Shown in pieces: positions 16,723 to 25,348 of a DNA stretch of 64,000 bases; the stretch's first letter is position 1, and every line of letters starts with the position of its first letter. The stretch covers positions 291,760-355,759 of the forward strand of contig CAJTGI010000001.1 in the NCBI GenBank assembly GCA_910575435.1, given 5' to 3'. Under the pieces are notes generated by a model. It was given only the letters and a program-made list of their open reading frames with translations. It was not told the DNA's origin and ran no database searches. Both the position numbers and the translations under genes were made by a program. The stretch comes from Clostridiaceae bacterium. Its GTDB lineage: Bacteria > Bacillota > Clostridia > Lachnospirales > Lachnospiraceae.

Positions 16723-17562
16723 TCATACTTTTTCCAGAATATTCTGCCGATCAAACAAGAACTTCCCAATTAATATGCACAGGAAGATTCCAGACAACAA
16801 TAATGCAAAACACATCCCTACGTGCAGTCCCTTCCCTGCCACCAAATCCATCCGATAGGGCATGCCCCAATTTCCCGGAAGAAAATAACTCCGCGCATAG
16901 GCAGACGCCATCACCACCCCGGTCAATATGCAAAATGACACCAGCGAATGTAGCCGGAGAGAGAGAACCATCTGCAGCAGTGCAAAGAAATATGCCATCA
17001 GACACGGGGCAGCCACCGTCAGTATCAGCAACATTGGCAGGGACAATTCCATCACCCTCTGCTCCGAAAAGGATTCCATCACATACCAGGTAGGTTCCAT
17101 GCTTATTTTCGCCCCATTTGCAACGGCCATCAAGAGCGTGGCAAATGCAGCCAAGGCGAAATACGCCAGACAGCACAAAAGACACCAGATGCACTTGGAA
17201 AGCCACCATGCCCCCCTGCTCTTTACCCTGGTCACCATCTGATAACCCCAATGCTCCAAGTCATAAATCGGATGCACATTAACAGCCATGAAGAAAAATA
17301 AAAAGAACCCAATCCAGATCACTGGAAACTCATACATTTGATCCAGGCTAAACTGATAAGGTTCCTTTCCCTGCATCAGATAGATCCAGTAATCCATCAG
17401 CGAGCCCGCCCCATCCAGTTTCTCCACCTTTTTCAGGGCAGTGATCTGATTGCCCAATTCTATGCCGGACAGCATGGCCACAAAGATGGAAAAAAGATAA
17501 AACCCCCTTTTTTTCCATAAGCCCTCCCTGATGTCATGGCACAGCAGCTTCCATCCCTTCAT
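16723..17562 (-). CDS. ABC transporter permease (last gene of the secreted-protein operon)
   Basis: 279 aa with about six membrane segments in an ABC-2-like layout: one near the start (FYLFSIFVAMLSGIEL), an extracytoplasmic loop, then VIWIGFFLFFFMAVNV and further pairs. It overlaps the ATPase gene by 4 nt (ATGA), so the two are translationally coupled. With the second permease (18259-19116) and the ATPase it forms one transporter. Similar three-part transporters export or give immunity to peptides, or extrude amphiphiles; which applies here cannot be told from sequence. Confidence 0.85.
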   Translation of the reverse strand: MKGWKLLCHDIREGLWKKRGFYLFSIFVAMLSGIELGNQITALKKVEKLDGAGSLMDYWIYLMQGKEPYQFSLDQMYEFPVIWIGFFLFFFMAVNVHPIYDLEHWGYQMVTRVKSRGAWWLSKCIWCLLCCLAYFALAAFATLLMAVANGAKISMEPTWYVMESFSEQRVMELSLPMLLILTVAAPCLMAYFFALLQMVLSLRLHSLVSFCILTGVVMASAYARSYFLPGNWGMPYRMDLVAGKGLHVGMCFALLLSGIFLCILIGKFLFDRQNILEKV

Positions 17563-18188
17563 CCTCTCACCTCGCCTTCCACCATGACAATAATCTCATC
17601 CGCCAGAAGTTCCATCTCTTCCTTGTCATGACAGGCCACGATAATAATCCGTCCCTCATCCCTCATTCCCAGGATCACCTGCCGCATCTGCTCCACTCCC
17701 TCGCCATCAATGGCATTGATGGGCTCATCCAGCAGAATGATTTCAGGATTGCCCATAATCGCCGCCGCTACGCCCAGGCGCTGCTTCATTCCCAGAGAAT
17801 ATTTTCCAAATTTCTTATCTCTCTGCTCAGACAGCCCCACCTGCTCCAGCAGTTCATCAATTTCTTCATCCGCAAGGGACAGGTTAATGGAGGCTAGCAT
17901 CTTTAGATTCTCAAATCCCGAATATTCCCCCAAAAAAGAGGGATTCTCTATCAGGATACCGATGCTTTCCGGCACGGAGATATCCCGGTGCAGTTTCTTT
18001 CCATTGATAACGATCTCCCCCTCCGTGGGCAGGATCAATCCGGCGATAGACCGCATCAGCATCGTCTTCCCGCAGCCATTCTTCCCCTGCACGCCATAGA
18101 TCTTTCCTCCCTCCAGCTGGAGGTCGATCCCTTTTAGCACCTCATTCCCTTTCATCCTCTTTGTCAATCCATGAATCTCGATCCGCAT
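17559..18188 (-). CDS. ABC transporter ATP-binding protein
   Basis: 209 aa nucleotide-binding subunit. Walker A is in VQGKNGCGKTMLMRS, the signature motif YSLGMKQRLGVAAAI is close to LSGGQ-type, Walker B is EIILLDEPINAIDGEG, and the switch histidine is in IIIVACHDKEEM. It is of the short BcrA/lantibiotic-immunity-like type. GGGAGG precedes the ATG. It lies between two permease genes and should power both. Confidence 0.95.
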   Translation of the reverse strand: MRIEIHGLTKRMKGNEVLKGIDLQLEGGKIYGVQGKNGCGKTMLMRSIAGLILPTEGEIVINGKKLHRDISVPESIGILIENPSFLGEYSGFENLKMLASINLSLADEEIDELLEQVGLSEQRDKKFGKYSLGMKQRLGVAAAIMGNPEIILLDEPINAIDGEGVEQMRQVILGMRDEGRIIIVACHDKEEMELLADEIIVMVEGEVRG

Positions 18189-18258
18189 TTCCTACCTCCC
18201 TTTTCCATCGGCTGTTCATTCCCTCCTATGCCTTTTCTATGTATGCCGCTCCCGCCAA

Positions 18259-19116
18259 TCACACGATGACCTCCCTCTTTCTTCCCAATACCAGAAATCC
18301 TCCAAAAGTAATAGCAACCATAATCAAAAAAGCAATCGCCAACCTGCCCACGGTCATATCCACCAGAAGATTATGCTTGCTCTGGGAATTCATCATATAT
18401 TCCATGGCCCACTGGTAGATGTCTAACTTCTCAAATAGTAGTTTCTGTGTTGTATACAACATATAGGGGACAAACCATACCACCAGGATATTTTTTGCCC
18501 AGAAGGAAACCAGGAGGGAGAAGGTGGCAAGCACCCCCGCAAATGCCACGATTACCAGCAGGTAGAGCATAACGTACGCCAGAGGATGGGTAAAATAATA
18601 GTCGGCAAAGAGGCTCAATTCATTCGCTCCATCCCTCATGGCAAGAAAATTGGGAAAATCTGCGGGATAAATCAACGCAGAGACAGCAAAGCCCAACAGA
18701 TAGGGAAATCCCGCCGCCACTCCCCCGGACAAAAACACTGCGGCATACTTCGCCAGATGATACCTCGTCCTGTCCATGCGGCAGCACAGATTCTTCATAT
18801 AGCCGCTCTCCCGATCTTTAAAAAAACTTCCAGCAAAGGGAAAGGCAGCCAGGATAGGCAGCAGGGAAAAATACAGTTCATTAAAAAACGTAAAGCCCTC
18901 TCCCCCGATAAAGCTCTGGTAGAGGGTGTCTCGCAGCACGCCCACCTCATAGGTGCCATCCTCCAGTTTCCACTGCTGGTCAAAAGCCTCATTTCCCAGA
19001 TGCATGGTATAGAAGCCAATCACCTGCCCTATGACCAGAAGCATTCCCAGAAGCAGGGAAATCTTCATCTCCCTGCTTCCAAAGGCCCTCTTCAGTTCCA
19101 ATCTCAATATTCGCAT
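18259..19116 (-). CDS. ABC transporter permease
   Basis: 285 aa, ABC-2-like. A basic N-terminus (MRILRLELKRAFGSREMKIS) leads into the first membrane helix, followed by a long extracytoplasmic loop and five more helices (for example YVMLYLLVIVAFAGVLATFS and LLVDMTVGRLAIAFLIMVAI). GGAAGGG precedes the ATG. It lies directly upstream of the ATPase and should pair with the second permease. Confidence 0.85.
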   Translation of the reverse strand: MRILRLELKRAFGSREMKISLLLGMLLVIGQVIGFYTMHLGNEAFDQQWKLEDGTYEVGVLRDTLYQSFIGGEGFTFFNELYFSLLPILAAFPFAGSFFKDRESGYMKNLCCRMDRTRYHLAKYAAVFLSGGVAAGFPYLLGFAVSALIYPADFPNFLAMRDGANELSLFADYYFTHPLAYVMLYLLVIVAFAGVLATFSLLVSFWAKNILVVWFVPYMLYTTQKLLFEKLDIYQWAMEYMMNSQSKHNLLVDMTVGRLAIAFLIMVAITFGGFLVLGRKREVIV

Positions 19117-19198
19117 AATCTACCCTTCCTACACAGTCCGCAAGCAAAACTCCCCGCAGCGGGCAATGTCGGCACACTGCAAAAAGCAACTGCGCCAC

Positions 19199-20446
19199 CT
19201 ACTGTATCCTGATAAATTTTCCAAAGCCACATTTGCCCTTATCCAAATCGAAATATTCCGTCGTGACGGCATCATTGCTAATATACAGGGGCATTTTCCT
19301 GATATCCTGATCCTTCCTAACGCTTCTGGCATAGCCTAACACCAGCACCTGGTCTGCCCCTGCCCGTATCACGCCCCGAGAAGCATCCTCTTCGTCCTTT
19401 TCCAGCAGGGCGGAGGTATACTCCGCATCAGACGGACAATCCCAGGAGGCCTTGCCATCATATAAGCCATAGACATTATAAATGCTAGCCGTCTGATTCG
19501 TGTAATTCCGAAAACGCAGAGTCACAAAGACGATGTAATTTTCATATCCCTTCTCATAGTAAGATGCGGGCAATCCGTGGTCATCTTCCCATATCGTAGT
19601 CACCGTGCCATCCTTCTTTAGGAATCGCCTCTTAAAGTATCCTCGCCAGGCATGCCCCTGGTAGTTCGGAAACTCCTTCACATTCTGAACGATATCCACG
19701 CTCTCCACCTTGACCCCCACGCCCCCGGTAACGCACTCTCCGCCTACCGGCAGAATCGTCCCGGACGGGGTATCATCCTTCTTTACCTGCTGGGCGGCGG
19801 GCTTCTCCTCCCAGTCAAAGGGATCGAATTCCCCCTTCGCCCGCACCAGGGAAAGATGACCAAGCCGAATGGCCTTCATATCAGGATAGCCCGATACGGT
19901 CACGGAAAAATCCTCTGACAGCACCTTCTTCTCATTGAGATTCTGGATGATGGCTCCATACAAGTCATAATTCAGATAAACTTCCTTCGTCTCTCCCGGT
20001 GCAATCTGATACAGCACCGCTCCGTTTAGCGTTTCTAATTGATAGGGATCTGCCCCCTGGGCTATCGTCTGCACCTTATTGGACAAGCGGAAAGCAGACA
20101 GTTCGATTTCTTTCTTCTTGTCAGAAGCATTATGAAATGCCAGTTTGACCCCCACCACATACTTGAGGGAGCGAAAGCCTTCAATATCCCCCATCTGCGC
20201 TTGCAAATTGGTAGATATATGATAATATTCCTCCATGCCGGGATGGGTCTCCACAAAGGCAGGCATCTCGTACACGGCCTGCTCCGTCACAGACACCTCC
20301 ATGCCGTCATATGCCACGCTCTCCGTGTCCGGCACGTAAGTGACCCTGCTCTTCTCCAAATCCCTGTTTAGATACAGAACCCTTGCCAGATACAATGCCA
20401 GAAGCACCGCAAGCCCCCCCATCATTGCCACTCTCTTTTTCATCAT
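19199..20446 (-). CDS. Membrane-anchored extracytoplasmic protein linked to the ABC genes (DUF5027-like)
   Basis: About 415 aa. A single N-terminal anchor (VAMMGGLAVLLALYLARVLY) has no lipobox cysteine. It is followed by an extracytoplasmic region that seems to hold two beta-rich immunoglobulin-like halves: SLKYVVGVKLAFHNASDKKK in the first, YENYIVFVTLRFRNYTNQTA in the second. Such domains resemble DUF4352/DUF5027-type proteins often found next to peptide-associated ABC transporters; this assignment is from memory of the pattern and is moderate. GAGAGGG precedes the start. It sits between the secreted small protein and the permease, so may bind the secreted product or its target. Confidence 0.7.
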   Translation of the reverse strand: MMKKRVAMMGGLAVLLALYLARVLYLNRDLEKSRVTYVPDTESVAYDGMEVSVTEQAVYEMPAFVETHPGMEEYYHISTNLQAQMGDIEGFRSLKYVVGVKLAFHNASDKKKEIELSAFRLSNKVQTIAQGADPYQLETLNGAVLYQIAPGETKEVYLNYDLYGAIIQNLNEKKVLSEDFSVTVSGYPDMKAIRLGHLSLVRAKGEFDPFDWEEKPAAQQVKKDDTPSGTILPVGGECVTGGVGVKVESVDIVQNVKEFPNYQGHAWRGYFKRRFLKKDGTVTTIWEDDHGLPASYYEKGYENYIVFVTLRFRNYTNQTASIYNVYGLYDGKASWDCPSDAEYTSALLEKDEEDASRGVIRAGADQVLVLGYARSVRKDQDIRKMPLYISNDAVTTEYFDLDKGKCGFGKFIRIQ

Positions 20447-20540
20447 GATTCCCTCTCAATGATCCAGAGCCGCCAAACCAGATTATCAATGCACCATCCT
20501 CTGCATGCTTACCAGTTACAGCTCTGTTTTTTACTCTTCC

Positions 20541-20963
20541 TTATCCCACATTGATATAATTTCTCGTACTGTCAGGACTCCAGTATCCATAGCCACTTTC
20601 TGTCGAATACAATTTCAGCAGCGCATATTTGTAGTTTGGGCGTACATAATTTTTAATCGTATATCTATTATATAACTTGCATCTTACCTTTTTGCTACAC
20701 GTATGATAACTGCCACTGCCAGTCTTTTTTCCCATAACAGTCACATCAGCATACTTACCCACTGAAACAATAGCATAAGTCCTAGTCCTATCATCCTTAA
20801 ATCTGGAATCTGTGTAAACAGTCTTATTTGCCTGGTAACGGAACACTTTATCCTCCACATTGCCAGAGGCCTGGGCATACAGATTCGCCCCTCCCATGGT
20901 CACGGCACATGCCAGCGCCAACATCGCTCCATTTTTCATAATCTTCATCTTACGCATCATCAA
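20541..20963 (-). CDS. Secreted small protein, first gene of the ABC operon
   Basis: 140 aa with a clear signal peptide (basic MRKMKIMKNG, hydrophobic AMLALACAVTMGGANLYAQA, cleavage likely after AQA or QAS). The mature part of about 107 residues is basic and tyrosine-rich, with two cysteines (YHTCSKKVRCKLYNRYT) and the ending SGYGYWSPDSTRNYINVG. I do not recognise a defined family; the general build recalls secreted bacteriocin-like or signalling proteins. AAGGAAGG lies about 6 nt before the paired ATGs. A promoter with upstream direct repeats lies 180-260 nt upstream. It is the likely substrate or cue for the ABC transporter behind it. Confidence 0.75.
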   Translation of the reverse strand: MMMRKMKIMKNGAMLALACAVTMGGANLYAQASGNVEDKVFRYQANKTVYTDSRFKDDRTRTYAIVSVGKYADVTVMGKKTGSGSYHTCSKKVRCKLYNRYTIKNYVRPNYKYALLKLYSTESGYGYWSPDSTRNYINVG

Positions 20964-21145
20964 GTACCTTCCTTTCCTTTTTCCTTCATCCCACGTTGCG
21001 GATGATACTCCAATTCATATCAGAAACAACATTTGAAATGCCACAATGTCTTCTCTCACGACTCGTCAGAAATATTATCCACTATGCCCTTCTTCTTTCG
21101 GGAGATTCCCGCAAAATATTCTGAAATATTTTTGATTCCTAAACC

Positions 21146-21174
21146 TTTATACAGCATAATTTGACAGAATGCAA
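21146..21174 (-). promoter_or_regulatory. Promoter of the secreted-protein/ABC operon
   Basis: On the minus strand, -35 TTGCAT (21169-21174), 17 bp, -10 TATAAA (21146-21151). Neither box is perfect, which fits a promoter needing an activator. The direct repeats lie 18 bp upstream of the -35. Confidence 0.65.
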
Positions 21175-21192
21175 TGCCTCCGAACCCCATGT

Positions 21193-21226
21193 GACCTGAA
21201 CGACAAAGAAAACGACCTGAACGACA
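21193..21226 (-). promoter_or_regulatory. Two direct repeats, 21 bp apart (LytTR-type site candidate)
   Basis: On the minus strand TGTCGTTCAGGTC occurs twice (21214-21226, then 21193-21205) with a period of exactly 21 bp, two helical turns. About 9-bp repeats with a 12-bp spacer upstream of a weak -35 are the known design of LytTR (AgrA/PlnC-like) activator sites, and GTTCAG fits the core partly. A LytTR regulator is encoded at 45958-46659, but any link is inference. Confidence 0.55.
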
Positions 21227-21257
21227 CAAAAGGAACGCCAACGCGTTCCCTTTGTGT
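21224..21257. other. Strong hairpin ahead of the direct repeats
   Basis: ACACAAAAGGAACGC pairs with GCGTTCCCTTTGTGT over 15 positions with one mismatch, around the loop CAAC. It overlaps the end of the second direct repeat. It may be a terminator for upstream transcription or part of the regulatory site. Confidence 0.55.
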
Positions 21258-21290
21258 ACTGCCACATTTCGAGCAATTTCCTATGTATAA

Positions 21291-21335
21291 AAAAGAGACC
21301 CTTCCTGCGGCATGCGCACGGCCAGTCTCTTTTCA
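21291..21335 (-). terminator. Intrinsic terminator of the ArsC/Spx-like gene
   Basis: On the minus strand AAAAGAGAC and GTCTCTTTT pair around a GC-rich middle that contains GTGCGCATGC, followed by a T-run. It lies 50 nt after the stop codon. Confidence 0.75.
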
Positions 21336-21384
21336 TTCCCTCCCACGTATTCCCCCGGCAACGCCCAGATTCATGTCAAAACCG

Positions 21385-21741
21385 CTACCCCAGAATCTCC
21401 TCCCACTGTTCCTGGCGAAACCCTGGAAACACCCCCTTCTCCGCCACCAGAAGGGGACGCTTCACCAGCATCCCATCCGTAGCCAGCAGCTGGTACTGCT
21501 CCTCCTCGCTCATCTCTGGGAGCTTGTCCTTTAACTTCATCTCCTTGTACAGGTTGCCGCTGGTGTTAAAGAACCTCTTTAATGGCAGACCACTCCGCTC
21601 ATGCCACTGCCTCAGTTCCTCCGCCGTAGGATTTTCCTCCTTAATCGGCCTGACCTCCACCTCATATCCCATCTCAGACACCCATTTCAATGCCTTCTTG
21701 CATGTAGTGCATCTCTCATAGCACAATATCACTGGTTTCAT
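21385..21741 (-). CDS. ArsC/Spx-family thioredoxin-fold protein
   Basis: 118 aa, the usual length for the arsenate reductase/Spx/YffB family. The redox motif is CYERCTTCKKAL, with CxxC at about residues 11-14. The family's later blocks IKEENPTAEELRQW, PLKRFFNTSG and MLVKRPLLV are present, the last with the conserved arginine-proline. It could reduce arsenate or act as a regulator, and the family cannot be split by eye. Two ATGs are adjacent; the second gives a 6-nt gap from GAGG and is preferred. It ends in a clear terminator. Confidence 0.88.
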   Translation of the reverse strand: MKPVILCYERCTTCKKALKWVSEMGYEVEVRPIKEENPTAEELRQWHERSGLPLKRFFNTSGNLYKEMKLKDKLPEMSEEEQYQLLATDGMLVKRPLLVAEKGVFPGFRQEQWEEILG

Positions 21742-21867
21742 CATTCACCTCATTTCTGCCAAGCGAATGGAATTCGCATTGTGGACTCCGTTCGCTTTCG
21801 CCATATTGCTCATCATGCGCTTTGTGCCGTACGGCGCAAAACACAAAACCATTGCACCAATCTATCT

Positions 21868-22731
21868 TTACTCCAGATTTCCTCTGTCCTCGTACCCCTC
21901 TAAAAACTCATGCCTCACTCCGTCCTTCTTATAAGAGATAACCGTGTTGAGATTCACATTCTCCACGCTCTTAAAGATATTGCTCTCAACAAAAGGATTG
22001 GTTTCCTTCAGCCTGGCAATCAGTTCCTTGATTTCCATCCGCTTGGAATCGCTACTGCCATCCTCCCGGCAGAATTTATTCTCATCAGTAAATCGACAAG
22101 CGCACTGGAGAAATTCCAGTTCATTGTAATCCCGCCATCTCTTGATATCCTCCTCCCGAACCAGATACATAGGGCGAATCAACTCCATCCCAGGAAAATT
22201 CGTACTGTGGAGTTTGGGCATCATAGTCTGCACCTGTCCGCCATAGAGCATTCCCATCAGGATGGTTTCGATCACGTCATCGTAATGGTGCCCCAGAGCA
22301 ATCTTATTGCATCCCAATTGGCTGGCATAGTGGTAGAGATGCCCCCGGCGCATCCTGGCGCAGAGATAGCAGGGCGACTTGTCAATCTCATAGACCGCAT
22401 CAAATATCCGGGAGGAAAAAATATGCAGGGGAATTTCCATCAGACGGGCATTTTCCTCTATCCGCCTGCGATTCTCCGGTCGGTATCCCGGGTCCATAGC
22501 CAGAAATTCCAGCGAAAAATCAAACTTGCGATGTCTCTTAATCTCCTGGAACAATTTTGCCAGCAACATAGAATCCTTCCCCCCGGAAATGCACACTGCC
22601 ACTCTGTCTCCCGGCTGCAATAGTTCATATCGGTTTATGGCCCTCGCAAAGGGCGTAAACAAGTTCTTATGAAATTTCTTCTGGATGCTCTTCTCAATCT
22701 GCCCGTTTCTGTCCGTACTCTCCTGTCTCAT
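21868..22731 (-). CDS. TtcA-family tRNA thiolation-like ATPase
   Basis: 287 aa cytosolic enzyme of the PP-loop superfamily. The PP-loop is VAVCISGGKDSMLLAKL. The two cysteine sites expected for TtcA-type enzymes are CYLCARMRRGHLY and a later FLQCACRF. Also typical are LGHHYDDVIETILMGMLYGG and the following TMMPKLHSTNF. TtcA adds sulfur to cytidine-32 of some tRNAs; Firmicute relatives may have other tRNA targets. AGAGGA precedes the ATG. It runs toward the ArsC-like gene with a 123-nt gap. Confidence 0.88.
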   Translation of the reverse strand: MRQESTDRNGQIEKSIQKKFHKNLFTPFARAINRYELLQPGDRVAVCISGGKDSMLLAKLFQEIKRHRKFDFSLEFLAMDPGYRPENRRRIEENARLMEIPLHIFSSRIFDAVYEIDKSPCYLCARMRRGHLYHYASQLGCNKIALGHHYDDVIETILMGMLYGGQVQTMMPKLHSTNFPGMELIRPMYLVREEDIKRWRDYNELEFLQCACRFTDENKFCREDGSSDSKRMEIKELIARLKETNPFVESNIFKSVENVNLNTVISYKKDGVRHEFLEGYEDRGNLE

Positions 22732-22968
22732 TTCTCAATTCCTCTCAGTCCTGGGCCTCTTCCTGAACGCCCCATGCACTCCTTTTCCCACACGCCTATT
22801 ATAGGGCATAGCCCAAAAAATGACAACCATTTATCTGCCACTCATTACAGCGGCTGTATCATTTGCACCCATAAGATATTTTTCACGATCATGCTTCATT
22901 GAAATACATGGATAAAAATGGTAACATGGTACATAAGCAAAATTCAAAGAAAGGACACGGATGTCGCC

Positions 22969-23478
22969 ATGAATCATGAAATCGCCATTATAGGATACAG
23001 CGGAAGCGGAAAGTCCACCCTTGCGCAAAAATTAGGAAAAAAATATGAATGCGACGTATTGCACCTGGACCGCCTGCACTGGCTGCCTGGCTGGAAGGAG
23101 CGGGAAAACCAGGAGTCAGTTGCAATCCTCTCCAAATTTATGGATGCCCAGGACAACTGGATCATCGATGGCAACTATTCCTCCCTCTGCTATCAGAAGC
23201 GCATGGAGGAGGCCACGAAAATCATCTATCTGGAATTTCCCACAAGAATCTGCCTGTACCGGGCGGTGAAGCGCTATCTCCTCCATCGGGGAAGGAGCAG
23301 AAGTTCCATGACAGAGGGATGCGAGGAAAAAATCGACAGAGAATTTCTCTGGTGGATATTGCATGATGGCCGGGACAAGGCCCACAGGGAGCGTCACCGG
23401 GGAGTCTGCAAGGCATATCCTGAAAAGTCTGTTGTCCTGAAAAGCCCAAGAGCAGTAAGGCATTACTTGGCGCACTAG
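22969..23478 (+). CDS. P-loop kinase-like protein (FlaR/adenylate-kinase-like)
   Basis: 169 aa small NTPase. Walker A is GYSGSGKSTLAQKLG, followed by DVLHLDRLHWLPGW and WIIDGNYSS, the pattern of so-called DNA topology modulation (FlaR-like) proteins and relatives of adenylate or shikimate kinases. The arginine-rich lid (RAVKRYLLHRGRSR) is typical. The substrate is unknown. The start at 22969 directly precedes the nucleotide-binding strand; the SD (AAAGGA) is 13 nt upstream, rather far. The 3' end overlaps the opposite-strand FIST-GGDEF gene by 4 nt. Confidence 0.8.
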   Translation: MNHEIAIIGYSGSGKSTLAQKLGKKYECDVLHLDRLHWLPGWKERENQESVAILSKFMDAQDNWIIDGNYSSLCYQKRMEEATKIIYLEFPTRICLYRAVKRYLLHRGRSRSSMTEGCEEKIDREFLWWILHDGRDKAHRERHRGVCKAYPEKSVVLKSPRAVRHYLAH

Positions 23479-25244
23479 GATACCACTACCCTATTCTTGC
23501 CCGTCTGCTTGGCCTCGTACAATGCCTCATCCACCCTCACGCAAAAGGTATCCAGCGTGTCTCTCCCCCTTGCCTGGGTTACCCCGATGCTGACAGTTTG
23601 AGAGGGTGCCTTCTCAAAGGCAGTCTGGGCGAAGCATTGCCGAATCCTCTCGGCAATCTCCTGGGCATAGCGGATGTTGCACTCCGGCAGCAGAAGCATA
23701 AACTCCTCCCCGCCCCACCTTCCGGCAGAAAAGGATGAAACGCCCAGCACCTGGCTATCCTGCAAGATCTTTGCCAGACCCACAATCACATTGTCCCCCT
23801 CCTGATGCCCATAGGTATCATTAACCTGCTTGAAATTATCTATATCCAGCATGATGACAGAAAAATCCCTCTCCTGGATATAGTCCAGCCCCGCGCTAAT
23901 GCGGAATTGAATCTCCTTGCGGTTATACAATCCAGTCAGTCCGTCCGTCATAGAAGACTGCCTCAACTGCTCATTCATATCCGCCAGCTGCCGGTTCATC
24001 TCCTCCAGCTCCAGGGACGTGGCACTGATAAAGTTGGCAAGCCTGGAGGCTAGCGGAATCTTCGTCAGGCTTTTTGCCTGGACGATATTTTTCTCGTAAT
24101 CAGTATCCTTATCACCCTCCCGCATGGCCGCTATCACAAGGGTTACATTATGCTGGTTCAGATTCCCCATCGTCCGCAGGAACTCCCCATGGGAAAAGAA
24201 CCCCGATGAAGGAGCAATCTCTTCCAGGGGAAAGATCTCGTATGTAGGTTCCTCCGTTGTCCAGAACGTGCGTCTGGCCGCACAGGAAAAAATGTGGAGC
24301 AAATCCGGCTGAAAATCCCGAATTTCCACTCCCGCCGCCTTGATGCTATCTACAATCGTGGCCGGGTCGCCATAGGATATCCGCACAACAGAGCCCACGT
24401 CCATATCCGAGGACATGGTGATGGAGTCATCCGGATTGCTGGCTACAGGCACCCGCAGAATCGTGGTGCCATTGTGTTCGTAAAACATAGGAAACTCTAA
24501 GGTATGATAAAAGAAATTCTCATCGTTCTGGATTTTCAAATACTTCTGGTATACCTGATATGCGGGAAAGCCATCCAATTCCTGCAGGACGCTCCCTTCC
24601 GATTTGGTGATGTAAAACTTCCTTCCCAGTGGCTTCCACCCCGTAATCTTCATCGAATCCACGTAAAAACGCTCTCCGCCATAGAAAACTAGCACCACGG
24701 ACTTTGTGGCATAACCACTTCCTTTGGAAAACACCACGGAATCAGAACTGGTAATGTCCTGACTGCAGGAAATCCCGCCAAATATCTGGATGTCGGACCG
24801 GACATCCTTCAAGCCCACGCAAAAGTTGGTGGTAGAATTTTCTGGAATCGTACAGTAAAGTTCCATAGCCTTAACCCAGGGATTCCTTTCCGTCTCTTCG
24901 ATTACCTGGCGGGTAATCTCCGATATAGGAGAAGCGTCCATGTCATATTGCAGGACTTTGATTTGGGTATCCCGGTCCTCAAGTACTGTGCAGACTACCG
25001 TCATCTCCCCAGATACTTGGCAATCCACGATATTTCCACTGGTAGAGCAACCCATATAGGGCGTTTCCGGAAACACCTCCTCCAGAAGTCCGCACAATTC
25101 CCTGATGGGTTCCTCCTCCAATATCGTGGAGTATATCTGAAAGAACAGATTGACATCGCCATTCTTACTGCAATGGCTCTGCAGCATCTTCAAATCTGTC
25201 CGAAATTCGTCCGCTCCCACATATGCGATTTCAAACTGCTTCAT
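23475..25244 (-). CDS. FIST-sensor diguanylate cyclase
   Basis: 589 aa. The N-terminal FIST_N domain (about 20-220; FPETPYMGCSTSGNIVD, GGISCSQDITSSDSVVFSKG) and FIST_C (about 220-390; VVRISYGDPATIVDSIKAAG, LLHIFSCAARR, APSSGFFSHGEF) form a predicted small-ligand sensor. A short coiled coil (SLELEEMNRQLADMNEQLRQ) connects to a GGDEF domain (about 425-589) with an intact active site, GRWGGEEFMLLLPE. It should make cyclic di-GMP in response to a cytosolic ligand, possibly an amino acid. There is no membrane segment. AAAGGAGG precedes the ATG. Confidence 0.92.
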   Translation of the reverse strand: MKQFEIAYVGADEFRTDLKMLQSHCSKNGDVNLFFQIYSTILEEEPIRELCGLLEEVFPETPYMGCSTSGNIVDCQVSGEMTVVCTVLEDRDTQIKVLQYDMDASPISEITRQVIEETERNPWVKAMELYCTIPENSTTNFCVGLKDVRSDIQIFGGISCSQDITSSDSVVFSKGSGYATKSVVLVFYGGERFYVDSMKITGWKPLGRKFYITKSEGSVLQELDGFPAYQVYQKYLKIQNDENFFYHTLEFPMFYEHNGTTILRVPVASNPDDSITMSSDMDVGSVVRISYGDPATIVDSIKAAGVEIRDFQPDLLHIFSCAARRTFWTTEEPTYEIFPLEEIAPSSGFFSHGEFLRTMGNLNQHNVTLVIAAMREGDKDTDYEKNIVQAKSLTKIPLASRLANFISATSLELEEMNRQLADMNEQLRQSSMTDGLTGLYNRKEIQFRISAGLDYIQERDFSVIMLDIDNFKQVNDTYGHQEGDNVIVGLAKILQDSQVLGVSSFSAGRWGGEEFMLLLPECNIRYAQEIAERIRQCFAQTAFEKAPSQTVSIGVTQARGRDTLDTFCVRVDEALYEAKQTGKNRVVVS

Positions 25245-25348
25245 TCTACTCCACCTCCTTTCGTATACAATATTCTACCATATACTCTATGTGTTTTCCA
25301 TAAAAAGATGGCAAACTTCGTTTCATACCATCAGCCGGAAGGGGCCAA

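Larger units (their letters stand above)
20964..21384. other. 421-nt regulatory interval upstream of the secreted-protein operon
   Basis: No supported gene lies here. Reading toward the operon (minus strand) it holds, in order, the terminator of the ArsC-like gene (21291-21335), a 15-bp-stem hairpin (21224-21257), two direct repeats (21193-21226), a promoter (21146-21174) and an untranslated leader of about 175 nt. Confidence 0.7.

Noticed and set aside
20541-20963. Lactococcin 972-type bacteriocin as identity of the secreted protein
   Set aside because: The gene order is reminiscent, but the mature sequence lacks the tryptophan-rich pattern I know from that family, and the transporter genes are of a different type.
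21056-21265. Open frame in the leader of the secreted-protein operon
   Set aside because: It spans the promoter and the direct repeats, lacks a ribosome site and has no plausible protein features.
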